Positions 38,642 to 50,451 of a stretch of 64,000 bases of DNA are shown here, piece after piece. A program made the translations under genes and the position numbers. The DNA is from Anastrepha obliqua (taxonomy: Eukaryota; Arthropoda; Insecta; Diptera; Tephritidae): assembly GCF_027943255.1 (NCBI RefSeq), contig NC_072893.1, positions 116,807,784-116,871,783 on the forward strand, in the 5' to 3' direction. The notes below the pieces were generated by a model that saw only the letters and a list, made by a program, of their open reading frames with translations, was not told where the DNA came from and did not search any database. Numbering within the stretch: the first letter of the stretch is position 1; every line of letters starts with the position of its first letter.

Positions 38642-40220
38642 TAAAGAAGAAATACTCTCCCTCGCATATGACATTATTTTCTAAAAGCTTAATTGGCAGT
38701 AACTGCTGAGTCGCAACTCAACTTACTAAGCTAAGCAAATTTGTGAGCTTATGACATAGCCACTCGTACACCCATAAACGTTAAAAAAATTTTCATGCGC
38801 AGTGGTACTAGCCAACGTCTCTTCACTGTCATTCATTCAATTTTCAATTTCCTCCAACAAATGCGAGCGATTTTCTTAGAAAGTTTGGTGCTTGTCTTAT
38901 GTACTTGGCATACTCTTCACGGTTGCATACTTTTCACGGTTTTTTGTTTTGTTTTACAAGTACAACTTGCAACAATACGAGCTCTTGAAGTTACCTCGAT
39001 AATTCTTTATTTTCATTTCTCTCGACTGTTTTATTTTCATTTTCTTTTCTTCTTCACATTTTCGTACTTGTGTGTGTGTGTGTGTGTGACTGAGGTACAA
39101 AGTACACAATCGCCAACTTTATGAAAGAAAATATCGAACTCTACAAAGATAACTACGAGCACTTGAAACAAAGAAAACAGAAACTGTTGAATGTGGCAAA
39201 TCAGGAGGGAAGAGCAAAGAATAATCGTACCAAACGAATGTCGTTTAACTGTCAGGTATACCTTGTAAATGTGTCAAAGTAAGTGAAGGGAAATTAAGGA
39301 TGATGTAAGTGAAATTGACGATAAAAGCAGCATATTAGTTAGGATGAGAGGTTGAAGCTGTACTGAGTTACTAGCAATTTAAACTACATTTTGGCAAAAA
39401 CAAAAAATGACAGTTGCGCTGCTATGTATAAGAATATCCTCAAGAACTCAAGGAGAATTAGCGGTGGTGTGAGACATTGCAAGAAATGGGGAGGTTTTCA
39501 AAACCAGTATTTTTTTCCAAATATTAAATACCACCGTGACTAAAAAGTAAAGGGAAATAACTTGTAGCTTTAAAAATCTACAATTATGTTTACACATGTT
39601 CTACAATACGCCTGTCACACTGGCTTTCCGATTTTAAAAGTAGTCGATGTAAATGAAGTTGATTTCCGCAAAGGACTACCTGAATGGTCCGCAAAGCGCA
39701 CAGCCACTTGGTTTCTAGCTCCTTAATCGTATCGGAACGGTGTCTCCAGAGCAGTCTGTATAGTTTAGGAAATAGCCAGAAGCCAATAACAAATACGGTA
39801 CTTATAATATGCTGAATTTTAAGCAAATTTTAAATAAGAGCAAATGCTCTCGAAGAGGCACTGTGTGCCAGTGCATTGTAACTTTGTGGCACCAAACGAA
39901 ATTGCTCTTTTTACAGGCAAAAAAAGTTGTTCAAAATATAATGCGGCATGAATGATAATTCAGCATCAACGCGGTCTTTCATTGTCAACCGATGATTATG
40001 GAGCACCAAATCCTTGGTTTCGTTGATCTTTTGCCCAGTAGTCGTCCATTAGTTTGAGCTCCATATTCAATGCACACGCCATCTTGTTGAATTGTTTTTA
40101 ACACTGGCAAGTATTTTTTTGTTATTTTTGTTACATCACCCCAAAATCACTTTTTTAACATTCCTAAATTGTTAAATTCACCTTGGATTCTTCATTTTCG
40201 CAACTTTGCTCAAATGCTAA
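38642..40220. other. No gene seen; TG microsatellite
   Basis: A (TG)n tract lies at about 39067-39088. The minus frame at 39590-39826 might be a transposase scrap, but I cannot assign it. Confidence 0.35.
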
Positions 40221-40224
40221 TATT

Positions 40225-40400
40225 GACTTACTGTTTTAAGCCTACTCCAAACGGCAGATTGTTTTAATGAGGAACTTTTTCATGGTAGAAATACACTCGG
40301 AGCTATGCCATTGCCTGCTATAGAAACAACTTTTTTTTATCAATTGATGTTTCATGCCCGGAGAATCGCCATTCGGGCATTTTCATCGGCCTGAAATTCG
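40225..40400 (-). repeat. SINE fragment (-)
   Basis: The minus strand carries CAGGCAATGGCATAGC, CCGAGTGTATTTCTACC, ATGAAAAAGTTCCTCAT and CTGCCGTTTGGAGTAGG in the order of the SINE body. The head is not recognisable. Confidence 0.65.
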
Positions 40401-40786
40401 CTAAAGTAGACAGGCAAAGAAAAGCTAAACTATATAGTTAAGTGATACGAGTAAACACTATTATGGATCTTCCCTTCAAGTCCTAATTCATTGCTATATA
40501 AGTTGATGGTCGCACTTGTACTAACCCTATCCGATAGCCACTCAACCTTTATCGGTATTCATGGTGGTTCCCAGATAAAAGAAGTCTCTTAGAACCTAGA
40601 TATCATAACTGTCAACCGTGAAGCAAGTGCGGCTTACTTTTCACACTTAAGAAAACTCTACTATTCTCTTTGTACAAATTATTGCGGTAATTGAACAGTT
40701 TTAAATCTCAATGTTTAAGAAACTACTGCAAGGGGAGCTTTGTCTATAAGACAGGGATCATTTTTACATTGGCGCTGGAGTACTAA

Positions 40787-40811
40787 GGAATGATGATGAT
40801 GATGATGATGA
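40787..40811. repeat. (ATG)n microsatellite
   Basis: Eight uninterrupted ATG/TGA triplets. The open frames that start here (poly-Met) are artefacts. Confidence 0.8.
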
Positions 40812-41089
40812 AAGAAAGGAGGAGGAGACCACAGACGTTTTCAACGCTGTTTATAAGAGAGAAACATCGAAGTACAGCAGAAAGGTTGTGGAGTCCGCGA
40901 AGGAGTTTTGAGCGGAGTAGACCAAGTTGTGTTGGTAGTCGCCGGCCACCTTTGATTTCCTTTCCTATTTTTCTGTGCTTTATTGAGCTGTCCCGAATTT
41001 CTTTGACACATCTTTCGCTTCCTTCGACTGACTTGAAACTGTAGATATCGAACATTTTTTCTGTTGACTTTGTTCCCTAGACACGCAAT

Positions 41090-41145
41090 TTGAAGCCTCT
41101 GAGCACATTTATTTCATGAAAAGACTTTTCATAAAAACATCTGGT
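41090..41145 (+). repeat. Short SINE scrap (+)
   Basis: GAAGCCTCTGAGCACATT followed by TTCATGAAAAGACTTTTC parallels the SINE body (CCTCCGAGTGTATTTC, then CATGAAAAAGCTCC). Only about 50 bases are left. Confidence 0.45.
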
Positions 41146-42039
41146 GGTGTAGAGCTCTCCAGTTGGCTGATTGAGTTTCCTTTGCCTGTGTATACGATTC
41201 TTGGTTGGATCGTGATCCACTTGCGATGGGCTGTGGGTACAATTGAGTGAGATTTTGAGGTGTCTCGCTGTGTGAGAATTGTAGCGAGACGCTTGCCCAC
41301 CAGAAGGAGACCTCTTTGTTAGTCTAGAAATCTTGCTTCTTTCGCAATAGCGTTCGATTTGTTGTTTCCATAGAAATACAAAATATCTTTTCAGCTTTTG
41401 TAGTGCGCCCGTTTCGGTATAAAAAATTCCTAATAATAACCATTTTCGAAAAATTTCTAAAATAATATCCATGAGTGTCCTTTTCACCATCGCAACACTG
41501 ATCATCTAAATTTTGCGTGTTTTGCATTTCAACACTTTTCCTCAAGCCTCATTCATCCAAATGAATTTCAATAATTTTCTTAATGCGATTATCCTCACAG
41601 CCAACAGCGACCACTTAAAAGTTTAAGCTGTAAAACGGCTTGAATGAAGACAGAGTGGATTTTCAAAAAACAACAACAGAAACAGATGGAATTTGAAAAG
41701 TGAAAACAGTGATAAAAAGTTTTGCTGAAACTGCAAACGGAAGCAAACTACGGGAAGCAAGGAAAACCGAATTGAAGGAAAAGTAAAAGTTAAAAAATAG
41801 TTTGAGTAGCACTAAAGTGCAAAATGAGGCAAATGAAGATGAGTTACGAATAACAGGAATATAGAACTTTTTGTTAAACGAACAAAATATGTAGAGAGGG
41901 AAATACTTAGTAAATATTTTGGACGCACATAATTATATTAATGAGAATTGTTGCAGTAACACTGGAAGATTGTGTTAAAATATGCAATGGAAATTGAGGC
42001 TTTGGAACTAAAATTAGTATTTTACAAATAAAGTGTTGG

Positions 42040-45000
42040 ATAGGGCTTCATAGTTCTCAAATGGCAAAAATCAAAAAAGTAGTAGAAATAAAATTTTAGG
42101 AGTAATAAAAAATGCTAATGCAAATAGTCATTTACGAAAAAAAGGTTGCTTTAAAAACAAAATTCAGATTTCTTAAGCCAGAAAATTTGAAAGGTAGTAG
42201 CAAGTTTTAAGCTTAGAAGTAAAATATATTGGAATCGTATACAGAACTTTAAATTTTTTCTACGACTATCAACAGCAAACAGAACTTGCATAGCTCTTTA
42301 AATAATAATTAAAAAAGTAGTATAAATATAAATTTGGAAGTAATAAAAATTGTTAAAAAAGTAATATCTTACAAACTACTCTCCTACATAGAATTAAAAA
42401 AAAATTAAAAACGTAGTAAAAATAATTTTTGTAAAAAAATAATACTTTTTCCACTAAGTGAAACAGAATAATGAAAATTTTTAGTTTGCATTTCAAAAAG
42501 TTAAAAAGGGAATAGAAACACAATTTTTGGAGCAAAACCAAATCGGGGCCGGACCGGAACAACTTTGAATGTTAAGTACCAGCATAAAAAGTATTCACAA
42601 ATCTTAAATAAAAAAAACTAAAAATGTAACAGAAATAGAATTTGAGAGGAAAATAGTACTTTTCTCACTAATTAGTGGCCAAAACAGAGAAAGGAAAATT
42701 TTTAGTTTTCATTTTAAAAACGTTAAAAGATAGTAGAAATATAATTTTCGAAGCAAATAAATCTTAAGCTCCAGCATAAAAAGTATTCACAAATCTTAAA
42801 TCACGAAATTCAAAAGAAGCAGAAATAGAGTTTGAGAGGAAAGACCCAATAAATTTCAGTCAAGACAGAAAAAAAGAACATTTTTATTCTTCATATTAAT
42901 AAGTTAAAAAGGTAGTAGAAATAAAAATTTAGGACCCAAATTAAATCAGTGCTACAAATCGTATTTTAGATGTTAAGCACTAGCGAAAAAAGTATTCACA
43001 AATCTTAAATCAAAAAATTTAAAAAGTAGTCGAGAATTAAAGTAGAAATATTAAGAAGGGCACAAAAAAATTATAAAATAAAAGAGCGATAGAAAGTGGT
43101 ATTAAAATAAAGCGATATTGAAAATGAGAATCAGCAGCAGAAAAAGAAGAAGAATTAGTAGTAAAAATAAAAATGAAGAAGACTAAGAAATTATGTATTA
43201 AACAGAAAGTAAATAATAAGGGTGAAAAATTGGCACTAAAATGTGTCATTGTAGTAGAAAATATAAATAGGGGGAAAATCAATGAAAATGTGAATAGTAG
43301 TTGATTTCCTAAAAGCAAATTGTTGGGGAAAACAGCTGCGAAAAAATTCCAAATTATTCTAAATAAATAACACTAAAATGGACAATTTTAGTCTTAAATA
43401 TTTAGTAGTCAAAAAAGTACTAAAAATACGTTTAGTAGTAGATCTCGTAGATAAAAAAGTTATCGGAAAATAGCAATAAAGGAGTTCCGACTCGTTTTTA
43501 TGAGACTAAAATGTGTAAAGTTAGTACGAAATATATAGTAGTCGCAAAAGTACTAAAAATTCGAATAGTAGTAGACGTTATACAAGAAAATATTGGGGAA
43601 AACAGCAGTGGAGGAGATTAAAATCATTCTTATTGACATTAAGTGGGTAATTTCAGTAGTAGTAGCAGTAAAACTACAAATAGTAGTAGATTTCTTAGAG
43701 GAAAACATTCGAAAAAAAAGTAGTAAACCACTGAAGCAGCACAAAGGTTCAAAATCATCAGTAAAGGTACTTAAATGCGCACTTTAAATATATTAGTCAC
43801 AAAAGCACTAAAATATCTGAATAGTAATAGTAGATTTCCTACAAGAATATATTGGCAAAGAATAGAACTCCAAATCATTGTAAATGACACTAAAATGACT
43901 ACTTTTACTTCGAAATTGGTCATAAAGGTAGTAAAATACAAATAGTAGTAGATTTCGTACAAGAAAATTTTCGGATAAAATGGTAGTGAAAGAATTCCAA
44001 ATCATTTTAGTGTTACTAAAATGTGCAATTTTAGTACGAAATGTACAGTAGTTCCAAACGCACTAAAAACTAGAATAGTAGTAGGTTTTCTATAAGAAAA
44101 TATGTGGAAGAAGTTAACCACTTAAGTTGAAATTCATTCGTAGAGACACTAAAATGTGCACTTTTAATACATTAGTAACAAAAGTAGTAAATAAATGAGT
44201 AGTAGTAGATTGCTCAAGAAAATATTGGGTGAAAAAAGTGGATCGGAGCAGAACTCTCAAAGTTATAGCCTTTGTAGGCACTCTACCTCGAATGCGGAGC
44301 ATCGATAATTTCTCAGAGTCATTTCTTCAAACGCGTTTTTCCCGAAACGACTTCTTAAAAGTCGGTGCCAATCACAACTCCGAAACTATTCAACCGATTC
44401 TTTTCAAATTTGGTACACGTTTTCTAAATCAAAAATACCTCCCCCCTACACTGTTTTTTTTAATTTTTTTTTTTAAGGTTGTTTTTCACTTACAAATATG
44501 GCGAAATTTTTCGCCAAAAATGCTCGTTTTACGTTTTTTTGCCACCAAAACTACAAAAATGAAAAAAGAAAAATTTTATTAATGTAGGGGGGAGCATTAC
44601 GTCATACTTTAACTGAAAAATTCGACTTTTTTAGTTTCAGATGATTCTACGACGAATGCCGATTGGCACCGCAGAGCACCTCTCGAAAAACATATCTCCA
44701 AAAAAACTCTGTCATGGGCTTATTTGTCAATATTTTATTATTAATATTTTTTAAAAACTTATTGAAAAGATGTACAATAACATGTAACTGATTTTATTAA
44801 AGTATCTTAAGCCATATTTCTGTAAAAAATTAAAAAAAAGTGTTTTTTTTTTAGCGCTAACCCTACCCCCCCTTAAAGCGAAGTAAGTAGTAGTCATAAA
44901 AGTAATAAAAGTTAAAATATTGGTAGATTTTGTATAAGAAATAGCAGTAATAAAATTCAGAAACATACAGTAGTCACGAAAGTAGTATAAATGAGAATAG

Positions 45001-45180
45001 TAGTAAATTTCGTATAAGAAATTATTTATTAATATTAGAAGGCATTACAAATCATTTTTTATAACACTTCAATACGTATAAAATATATAGCAGTCGCAAA
45101 AGTATTAAAACTATTAGGAACAAATAGCAGTAATAAAATTCAGAATCCTTGTCAATAAATAGCAGCACAAAATTCTAAAT
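42040..45180. repeat. Diverged tandem array C (two unit types), interrupted
   Basis: From 43370 on, a unit with ACACTAAAATGTGCAATTTT, AGTAGTCACAAAAGTACT and AATAGTAGTAGATTTC recurs near 43372, 43504, 43636, 43770, 43889, 44012 and 44146, 122-134 bp apart, and resumes after 44877. From 42040 to about 43030 a related A-rich unit (AAAAAGTAGTAGAAATA) recurs about every 100 bp. A larger unit with CAGCATAAAAAGTATTCAC recurs near 42577, 42770 and 42984. A TTAA-type element lies between. Confidence 0.75.
44240..44876. mobile_element. Probable TTAA element 5 (right end clear, left end uncertain)
   Basis: The right end CCCTACCCCCCCTTAA resembles the G-rich TTAA ends of elements 1, 2 and 4 in inverted form. 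The motif AAACGCGTTTTTCCCGAAAC lies near 44330, as in those elements. Two internal inverted pairs are visible: CCCCCCTACA near 44441 against TGTAGGGGGG near 44583, and GTGCCAATC near 44367 against GATTGGCAC near 44661. The left terminus could not be found, so the start is approximate. Confidence 0.5.
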
Positions 45181-45484
45181 CATTCCCAATGCCAGCTAAG
45201 TGAGCAATGCTGCTTATAATATTTGATTTACTCATAAAAGTTACCCCTTCAAGTGGTGTTGAAAAGATTATTCCTGACAAATTTCATACCAATTTTCCTG
45301 CAATGAACACTTTCATTATTAACTTGTCCGTCCCTCGGCAATAAACTTTCGCATTAGAGCAAACAAATAACAAACACTGCTGACGGCAGAAATTAGCTGA
45401 AAATTCTATACATACAAACACTCGCCACATACCACCACCACCAACACACAGCCACAGCATTTTATAGTATCTTTTAATACTCAC

Positions 45485-45808
45485 CCGCACTTTTCGCACC
45501 GTCTTGCGGCTGTCATTCTTGATATTCACCGTCACACAGATTTCCTCACCATGTGTATACCAGGCCTTATCGAGGCTCGCCTGCAAGCCAACACGCCCAT
45601 CCTGTAATAGAAATGGCTTGTCCACCGCACCCTGTGGTCCACCGCCACAGCTAAGCGCACCCGCCATGGCGGTGGCTGCATTGCCACCAATCACACCGCC
45701 AACCGCGCAACCACCAGCAAGCGATGCGGAGTGAGGTGGTGGTACATTGGCAATACCAACACCGACACCGGCACCACCACCACCACCGCCAGCAGCAGTG
45801 GAATCGTA
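45485..45808 (-). CDS. Arrestin, internal exon (glycine-rich linker and start of C-domain)
   Basis: This 324-base exon is in phase 0 at both ends. The acceptor CACTGCGCACAG precedes TAC, and the donor is GTGAGTATT after CGG. The first about 62 residues are Gly/Ala-rich (starting YDSTAAGGGGG) and continue the interdomain insertion of the previous exon. The last 46 residues start DKPFLLQDGRVGLQASLDK and run through WYTHGEEICVTVNIKND to RKTVRKVR. This is the opening of the arrestin C-domain, with the family pattern of a Leu-Asp-Lys beta strand, Tyr-x-His-Gly-Glu and a basic KTVRKVR strand end. The next C-domain exon is not recognisable in the 45 kb that follow on this strand. Some downstream reading continues into the intron and should not be annotated as coding. 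Confidence 0.9.
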
Positions 45809-46451
45809 CTGTGCGCAGTGGAAGATGTAAACGTCGGTGATGATGAAGGTGAAGATGATGAGGATGTAGTTGAAGTAGGATTTTCAAGAATTTATTGTTG
45901 TTGTTATTTGTTTGTGATGGACATTTGTAGTGGCATTCCCGGAGTAGTGCGTGAGACATGGAAAACAAGAGAGGAAACGGAAATTCGATTAGTTGTCAAG
46001 TATTAGTGTGCCTCGCCTGTCGTTTATTTATTTATTAGCTTTCATTTTTCAATTTACTCCCTAGCTCACACTGTCTGGCCTTTGCTTACAATGGGTTAAT
46101 ATGTGTTTGCCGACAATAGATAAATATAAGTTTGCCTTTTATTGGCTGCCATTCTTCCGCCTGCAAGCAAATATTGACTCAATTTTATATTGATTGACAT
46201 TTTTGCTACTCTCCTGCTTCTGCGATTTTCTACATTTACGCTTTGGTCATTTCGCTAGCAGTTTTTTATTACAATTTTTACATTATTATAGCATTATTTT
46301 TTGTGCTTTATTGAGCAAATATTAAACGCCGTTGCAAAATTAAAGAACCACCAAAAGTCATATTAAAAAAATCTTATGGTAATTTTCAAATTTATTTAAC
46401 GCTGTAAATTTTAGTAGAGCTTTTAAAGTGAAATATCTGCCATTCTTTTTA

Positions 46452-47450
46452 TTGGGTAGTCGAAAAAGTCTTTTCGTATTTTGTCAATAGATGTCGTTGG
46501 AGTCATCTATCTCCAGTGCTACCAATCACATTGTGTCATATCATATGGTGTTAGAAAGGTGACATTTTAAGCTTCATTTAACCAAAAAAAATTAAATTTG
46601 GAGAAGTTGAAAAAAAGTTATAGCTGTTCAAAAATGAGTGAAAATAATGAAGAATTTCGCTATATTTTGAAATTTTTTTATAAACAAGGGAAGAATGCCG
46701 CGCAAGCCACCAATGAAATTTGTGAAGTTTACGGAGACGATGCTGTATCAGTTCGTGTAGCACAACAATGGTTCGCTCGCTTCCGTTCTGGAAATTTCGA
46801 TGTGAAAGATGCACCTCGCTCCGGTCGACCTATCGTTGAAAAAGTCGATGAAATTATGGAAAAGACCAGGAATTGACCAGGACCGTCACATAAGCTGCCA
46901 TGAAATCGCCAAGGCACTAAACATTCATCATCAAACGGTTTTGAACCATTTAAAAAAGGTTGGTTACAAAAAGAAGCTCCATGTTTGGGTACCACATGAA
47001 TTGTCTGTGAAAAATTTAATGGACCGAATTAGCATCTGCGATTCTTTGCTGAAACGAAATGAAATCGAACCATTTCTGAAGCGAATGGTAACAGGAGACG
47101 AAAAGTGGATCAAATACGACAATAATGTGCGAAAAAGATCATGGTGCAAGGGTGGTGAAGCTCAACAAATGGTGGCAAAGCCAGGATTGACGCCTCGAAA
47201 GGTTATGCTGTGTGTTTGGTGGGATTGGAAAGGAATCATCCACTATGAGCTGTTCCAGTCCGCTCGAACGATTGATTCTACACTTTACTGTCAACAACTG
47301 ATGAGATTGAAGCAAGCAATCGAAAAAAACGGCAAGAATTGATCAGCAGAAAGGGCGTCGCCATATTTGGTTTAATAAAGTTCATTATAAATATAAAAAA
47401 AATGAGTTGAGTTTGATTAGAAATATGAAAAGACTTTTTCGACTACCCAA
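46452..47450 (+). mobile_element. Deleted mariner element, TTGGGTAGTCGAAAAAG ends
   Basis: Inverted ends starting TTGGGTAGTCGAAAAAGTCT agree at both sides; TA precedes the left end only. The transposase starts MSENNEEFRYILKFFYKQG at 46634, shifts frame near 46865, then reads NIHHQTVLNHLKKVGYKKK, HVWVPHELSVKNLMDR, RMVTGDEKWIKYDNN, VMLCVWWDWKGIIHYELF and QQLMRLKQAIEK. It breaks off before the second catalytic Asp. About 300 bp of the 3-prime coding region is gone, so it is inactive. It is related to the full-length element at 55504 but has different ends. Confidence 0.88.
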
Positions 47451-47499
47451 TCATATTTTTTTTTAAGTTTTTTGGATTCAATATACGTTACAGTACTTA

Positions 47500-49420
47500 G
47501 CTGGAAATGAAATGTCGAAGAACGGGTAAGGAAGGCAGAAATTGCTTTATATGCCTGTAAACGTATGCTTGGAAGAAGATGGGGTCTTCAACCTAAGCAT
47601 ACATTATGGCTGTATAAGGCGGTTATACGACCTATTTTATCGTATGGTTCGGTAGTATGGTGGAAAGCTCTAGGGAGAGAGTACAATACCAAATTACTCG
47701 GCAGAATACAAAGATCAGCCTGTGCAGTAACGGTCATGATCATGTCCTAGAGAGGCTCTCAATGCACTGACAAATGTTATTCCAATAGACTTACATATTA
47801 AGAAGACGGCAACCATGAGTAGATTTAGGTTAAATGAAACGGGTCGCTGGGAAGAAAAAACTTAAGGTCATGCTAGTCTATTATTGCGACAAACTCATTT
47901 AATCTCGGTGAGAACTGACTACATCGTCCCGTCGGTAACATTCAATAGGAATTTTGCCACTCTCTTTCCATCTAGGGAAGAATCGAATAAGGGATTCTCC
48001 CTAAACAACTTCGTATAGACTGTAGATACGGATGGTAGTAAAATGGACTGCGGTGTTGGAGCTGATACATATTCTCACATACTTATAATTGACAAATCTG
48101 TGCGTCTCCCTAATACCAGCAGCGTCTTCCAAGCGGAAGTACTTGCAATAGGGGAAGCTTGTAGGCTACTAATCACAGATTTCTCGTTTAAGGGCAATGC
48201 CGCTATTCTTTCGGATAGCCAAACTGCAATCCAGGGGCTGCATGCGACTATAACAACCTCTAAAGTGGAGGCACAAAATAGGAATAGCCTCACCACCTTG
48301 AGTGAAAATCATAAAGTTACCGTAATCTGAGTCCCGGGACATCGGAACATTAAAGGTAACGAAAAAGCAAATGAACTGGCAAGAGGGGGATCTGCTCATG
48401 GCAGAATCGGTATTTACACCAGTCAAGAGTACAATTGTTGGCGTATGCCGATGATATCGATATCATCGGCCTTAACAAGCGCGCTGTTAGTTCTACCTTC
48501 TCCAAACTGGATAAAGAGGCAAAGCGAATGGGTCTGATGGTGAACATTGGACAAAACGAAGTACCTCCTGTCTTCAAACAAACAGTCGGCGCACTCGCGT
48601 ATCGGCCCCCACGTCAGGGTAGACGGTTATAATTTCGAGGTTGTAAAAGACTTCGTTTATTTAGGAAACAGCATTAACACCGATAACAATGTCAGCCTTG
48701 AAATCCAACGTAGAATCTCTCTTGCCAACAAGTGCTACCAAAGTAGCAACTGAGCAGTAAAGTCCTCTCTCGACGAACAAAACCAACACTCTACAAGGCT
48801 CTCATCATGCCCGTCCTAACGTATGGCGCAGAAGCTTGGACGATGACAACATCCGATGAAGCGAAGCTTGGAGTATTTGAGAGAAAGATTCTGCGTAAGA
48901 TTTTTGGACCTTTGCTGGGTCATGTCGTCCGAATGGATATAAACGCTCCGGCTCTACAAGTATTCGATGCGGTATCAGCTGGTGGTAGCAGAGGAAGAGG
49001 AAGGCCTCCTCTGTGTTAGAAAGATCAGGTGGAGAAGGACTTGGCTTCACTTGGTGTGTCCAATTGGCGCCGGTTAGCACGAGAAAGAAACGACTGGCGC
49101 GCTTTGTTAAACTCGGCCAAAATCGCGTAAACGGTTATCGCGCCAATTAAGAAGAAGAAGAAGAGTACAATTTCCCAAAAATACCTCCAAATTGCGGATT
49201 TTAGGTGGAAAGTCCAGACGAAATGCAAATTAGCAGAACGTTATGGCCCACCTATAACCTCAAACATGCCCTGCCCTATGGAAGGACAGAATGTTAACCC
49301 TGGGTCAACCGTTGTTCCAGAATTTTAAGGTTCTTAAACCGCACAGACTGGATATAGTCATGCTGTGAATAACCGTTAAACAAGTTGGTAACGAGGGACG
49401 AACGCTATTAGAAAAATTGT
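47500..49420 (+). pseudogene. RNase-H-bearing LINE remnant (LOA/I-like), split by a younger LINE
   Basis: The reverse transcriptase C-terminal part reads ACKRMLGRRWGLQPKHTLW, LYKAVIRPILSYGSVVWWKA and LLGRIQRSAC. The RNase H domain follows with TDGSKMDCGVG (first Asp), FQAEVLAIGEACRLL (Glu) and ILSDSQTAIQGL (Asp). The last block VPGHRNIKGNEKANELARG has the final Asp changed to Asn. The element is interrupted at 48436 and resumes after 49172 with frames such as ISRTLWPTYN, as expected downstream of the RNase H domain. Stops and frameshifts are frequent. Confidence 0.72.
48437..49163 (+). pseudogene. RTE/CR1-like LINE nested in the RNase-H LINE
   Basis: The insert starts inside the reverse transcriptase with LAYADDIDIIGLNKRAVS, the catalytic YADD box. 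It continues with KEAKRMGLMVN, FVYLGNSINTDNNVSLEIQR, PVLTYGAEAWTM and FERKILRKIFGPL. About 33 codons are missing before LGHVVRMDINAPA, and the C-terminus follows to LLNSAKIA with an AAG-rich tail. AAGAGTACAATT stands before it (48425-48436) and after it (49161-49172), a target-site duplication of at least 9 bases. It is 5-prime truncated and carries stops. Confidence 0.85.
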
Positions 49421-50094
49421 TCTCTATGACTTGGCTCGTGGTAGGTTTCAAACCTGGGTACAGCGAAGATATATTGATATATTTATTACTTTCTGGGGAA
49501 CTTGAAAAACAGCATACGAGCTATATAGCGACGTAAAATAGGGATGAAAGGTATGCTAAAAGTTTGGAAATGTGATAATCTCGCTTTGCCTGACGTTTGC
49601 GGACATTATTGTGCCTAGTTTGAGATATGTGCGGCCTAGAGTTGCTTTCTGCAACACAACACTCTGTCTATTCGCCAGTTCTGATCGATAACTTGCATCC
49701 ATCTGGCCTTCTTGACCGTTAGTATGGGATTTGTGATGAATTGAGCTCATATATGACTCACTTTTCATCGGGGGTTGTTATCCTGTTCAGAAATGGATTG
49801 ACTTCGTTAAATTTCGGAAAATTGTCGCAGTTGTAAATTCAGCCCTAAGTTTGTTTTTGCGTCAATTCATGTAACTTCTTCTTGAGACCTACCGAATGCA
49901 AATAAGTGTAAATAGTTTTTTAGCTAATCGCCAATTCTTGGGAAATGGAAGAAGTAACTTCCCGATTTCCATGATTTTATCCACATTTTCGATAGTTAGC
50001 TTAGCAGAGCTTTTCTCATCTTATGCGAATATTCGATTCTGTGTTAGGTCCGTAGCACATTTTTTTGACTACCTACTCTGACTTTCCTTTTGGT

Positions 50095-50375
50095 CCTGGT
50101 GGTACCAAAGACCGTATCGATCGTACTATTCGGAGTACGTAGATTCGAATCTCTGTGCATGAAACACCAAAATGAAAGAAACGTTCACCTCTCGGCAGGT
50201 CTTCGAGTGAATTTCTGCCAGGAAAATAAAAATAAAATATTTGGGATTCGCAATTGCCTTAAAACTACATATAGGCCCTTTCGGTTGTGGAACAACATCA
50301 AGACGCACGCCACAAATTAGAGGAGGAGTTCGGCCAAACATCTAACAGAAGTGTACGCACCAATTATTTGTTTGT
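50095..50375 (+). repeat. SINE copy (+)
   Basis: B-box-like GATTCGAATCTC near 50143 is followed by CACCTCTCGGCAGG, GTGAATTTCTGCC, GTGGAACAACATCAAGACG, GAGGAGGAGTTCGGCC and a TTTG-rich tail. The upper part of the head differs from the other copies. It lies directly beside the arrestin exon donor at 50451. Confidence 0.75.
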
Positions 50376-50451
50376 TTGTTTTACCAGTTTGTGTTTGTTT
50401 TATAATTATCTTAATCTCATCACTATAATTCCTCTACCATCCAATACTTAC

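Larger units (their letters stand above)
45809..50451 (-). other. Arrestin intron (about 4.6 kb)
   Basis: This intron lies between the exons at 50452-50945 and 45485-45808 and has canonical ends. It contains a deleted mariner (46452-47450), a nested pair of LINEs (47500-49420) and a SINE copy (about 50095-50375). No other gene is visible in it. Confidence 0.8.

Noticed and set aside
39590..39826. Minus-strand frame with SDTIKELETKW as a transposase piece
   Set aside because: The resemblance is limited to a few residues and no ends or catalytic motifs were found.
41077..41505. 142-codon minus-strand frame
   Set aside because: Its C-terminal part is antisense to a SINE scrap and the rest has no recognisable family.
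45651..45968. His/Trp-rich 105-codon minus-strand frame
   Set aside because: It is an alternative frame across the Gly-rich arrestin exon and the CATCATC-rich intron before it.
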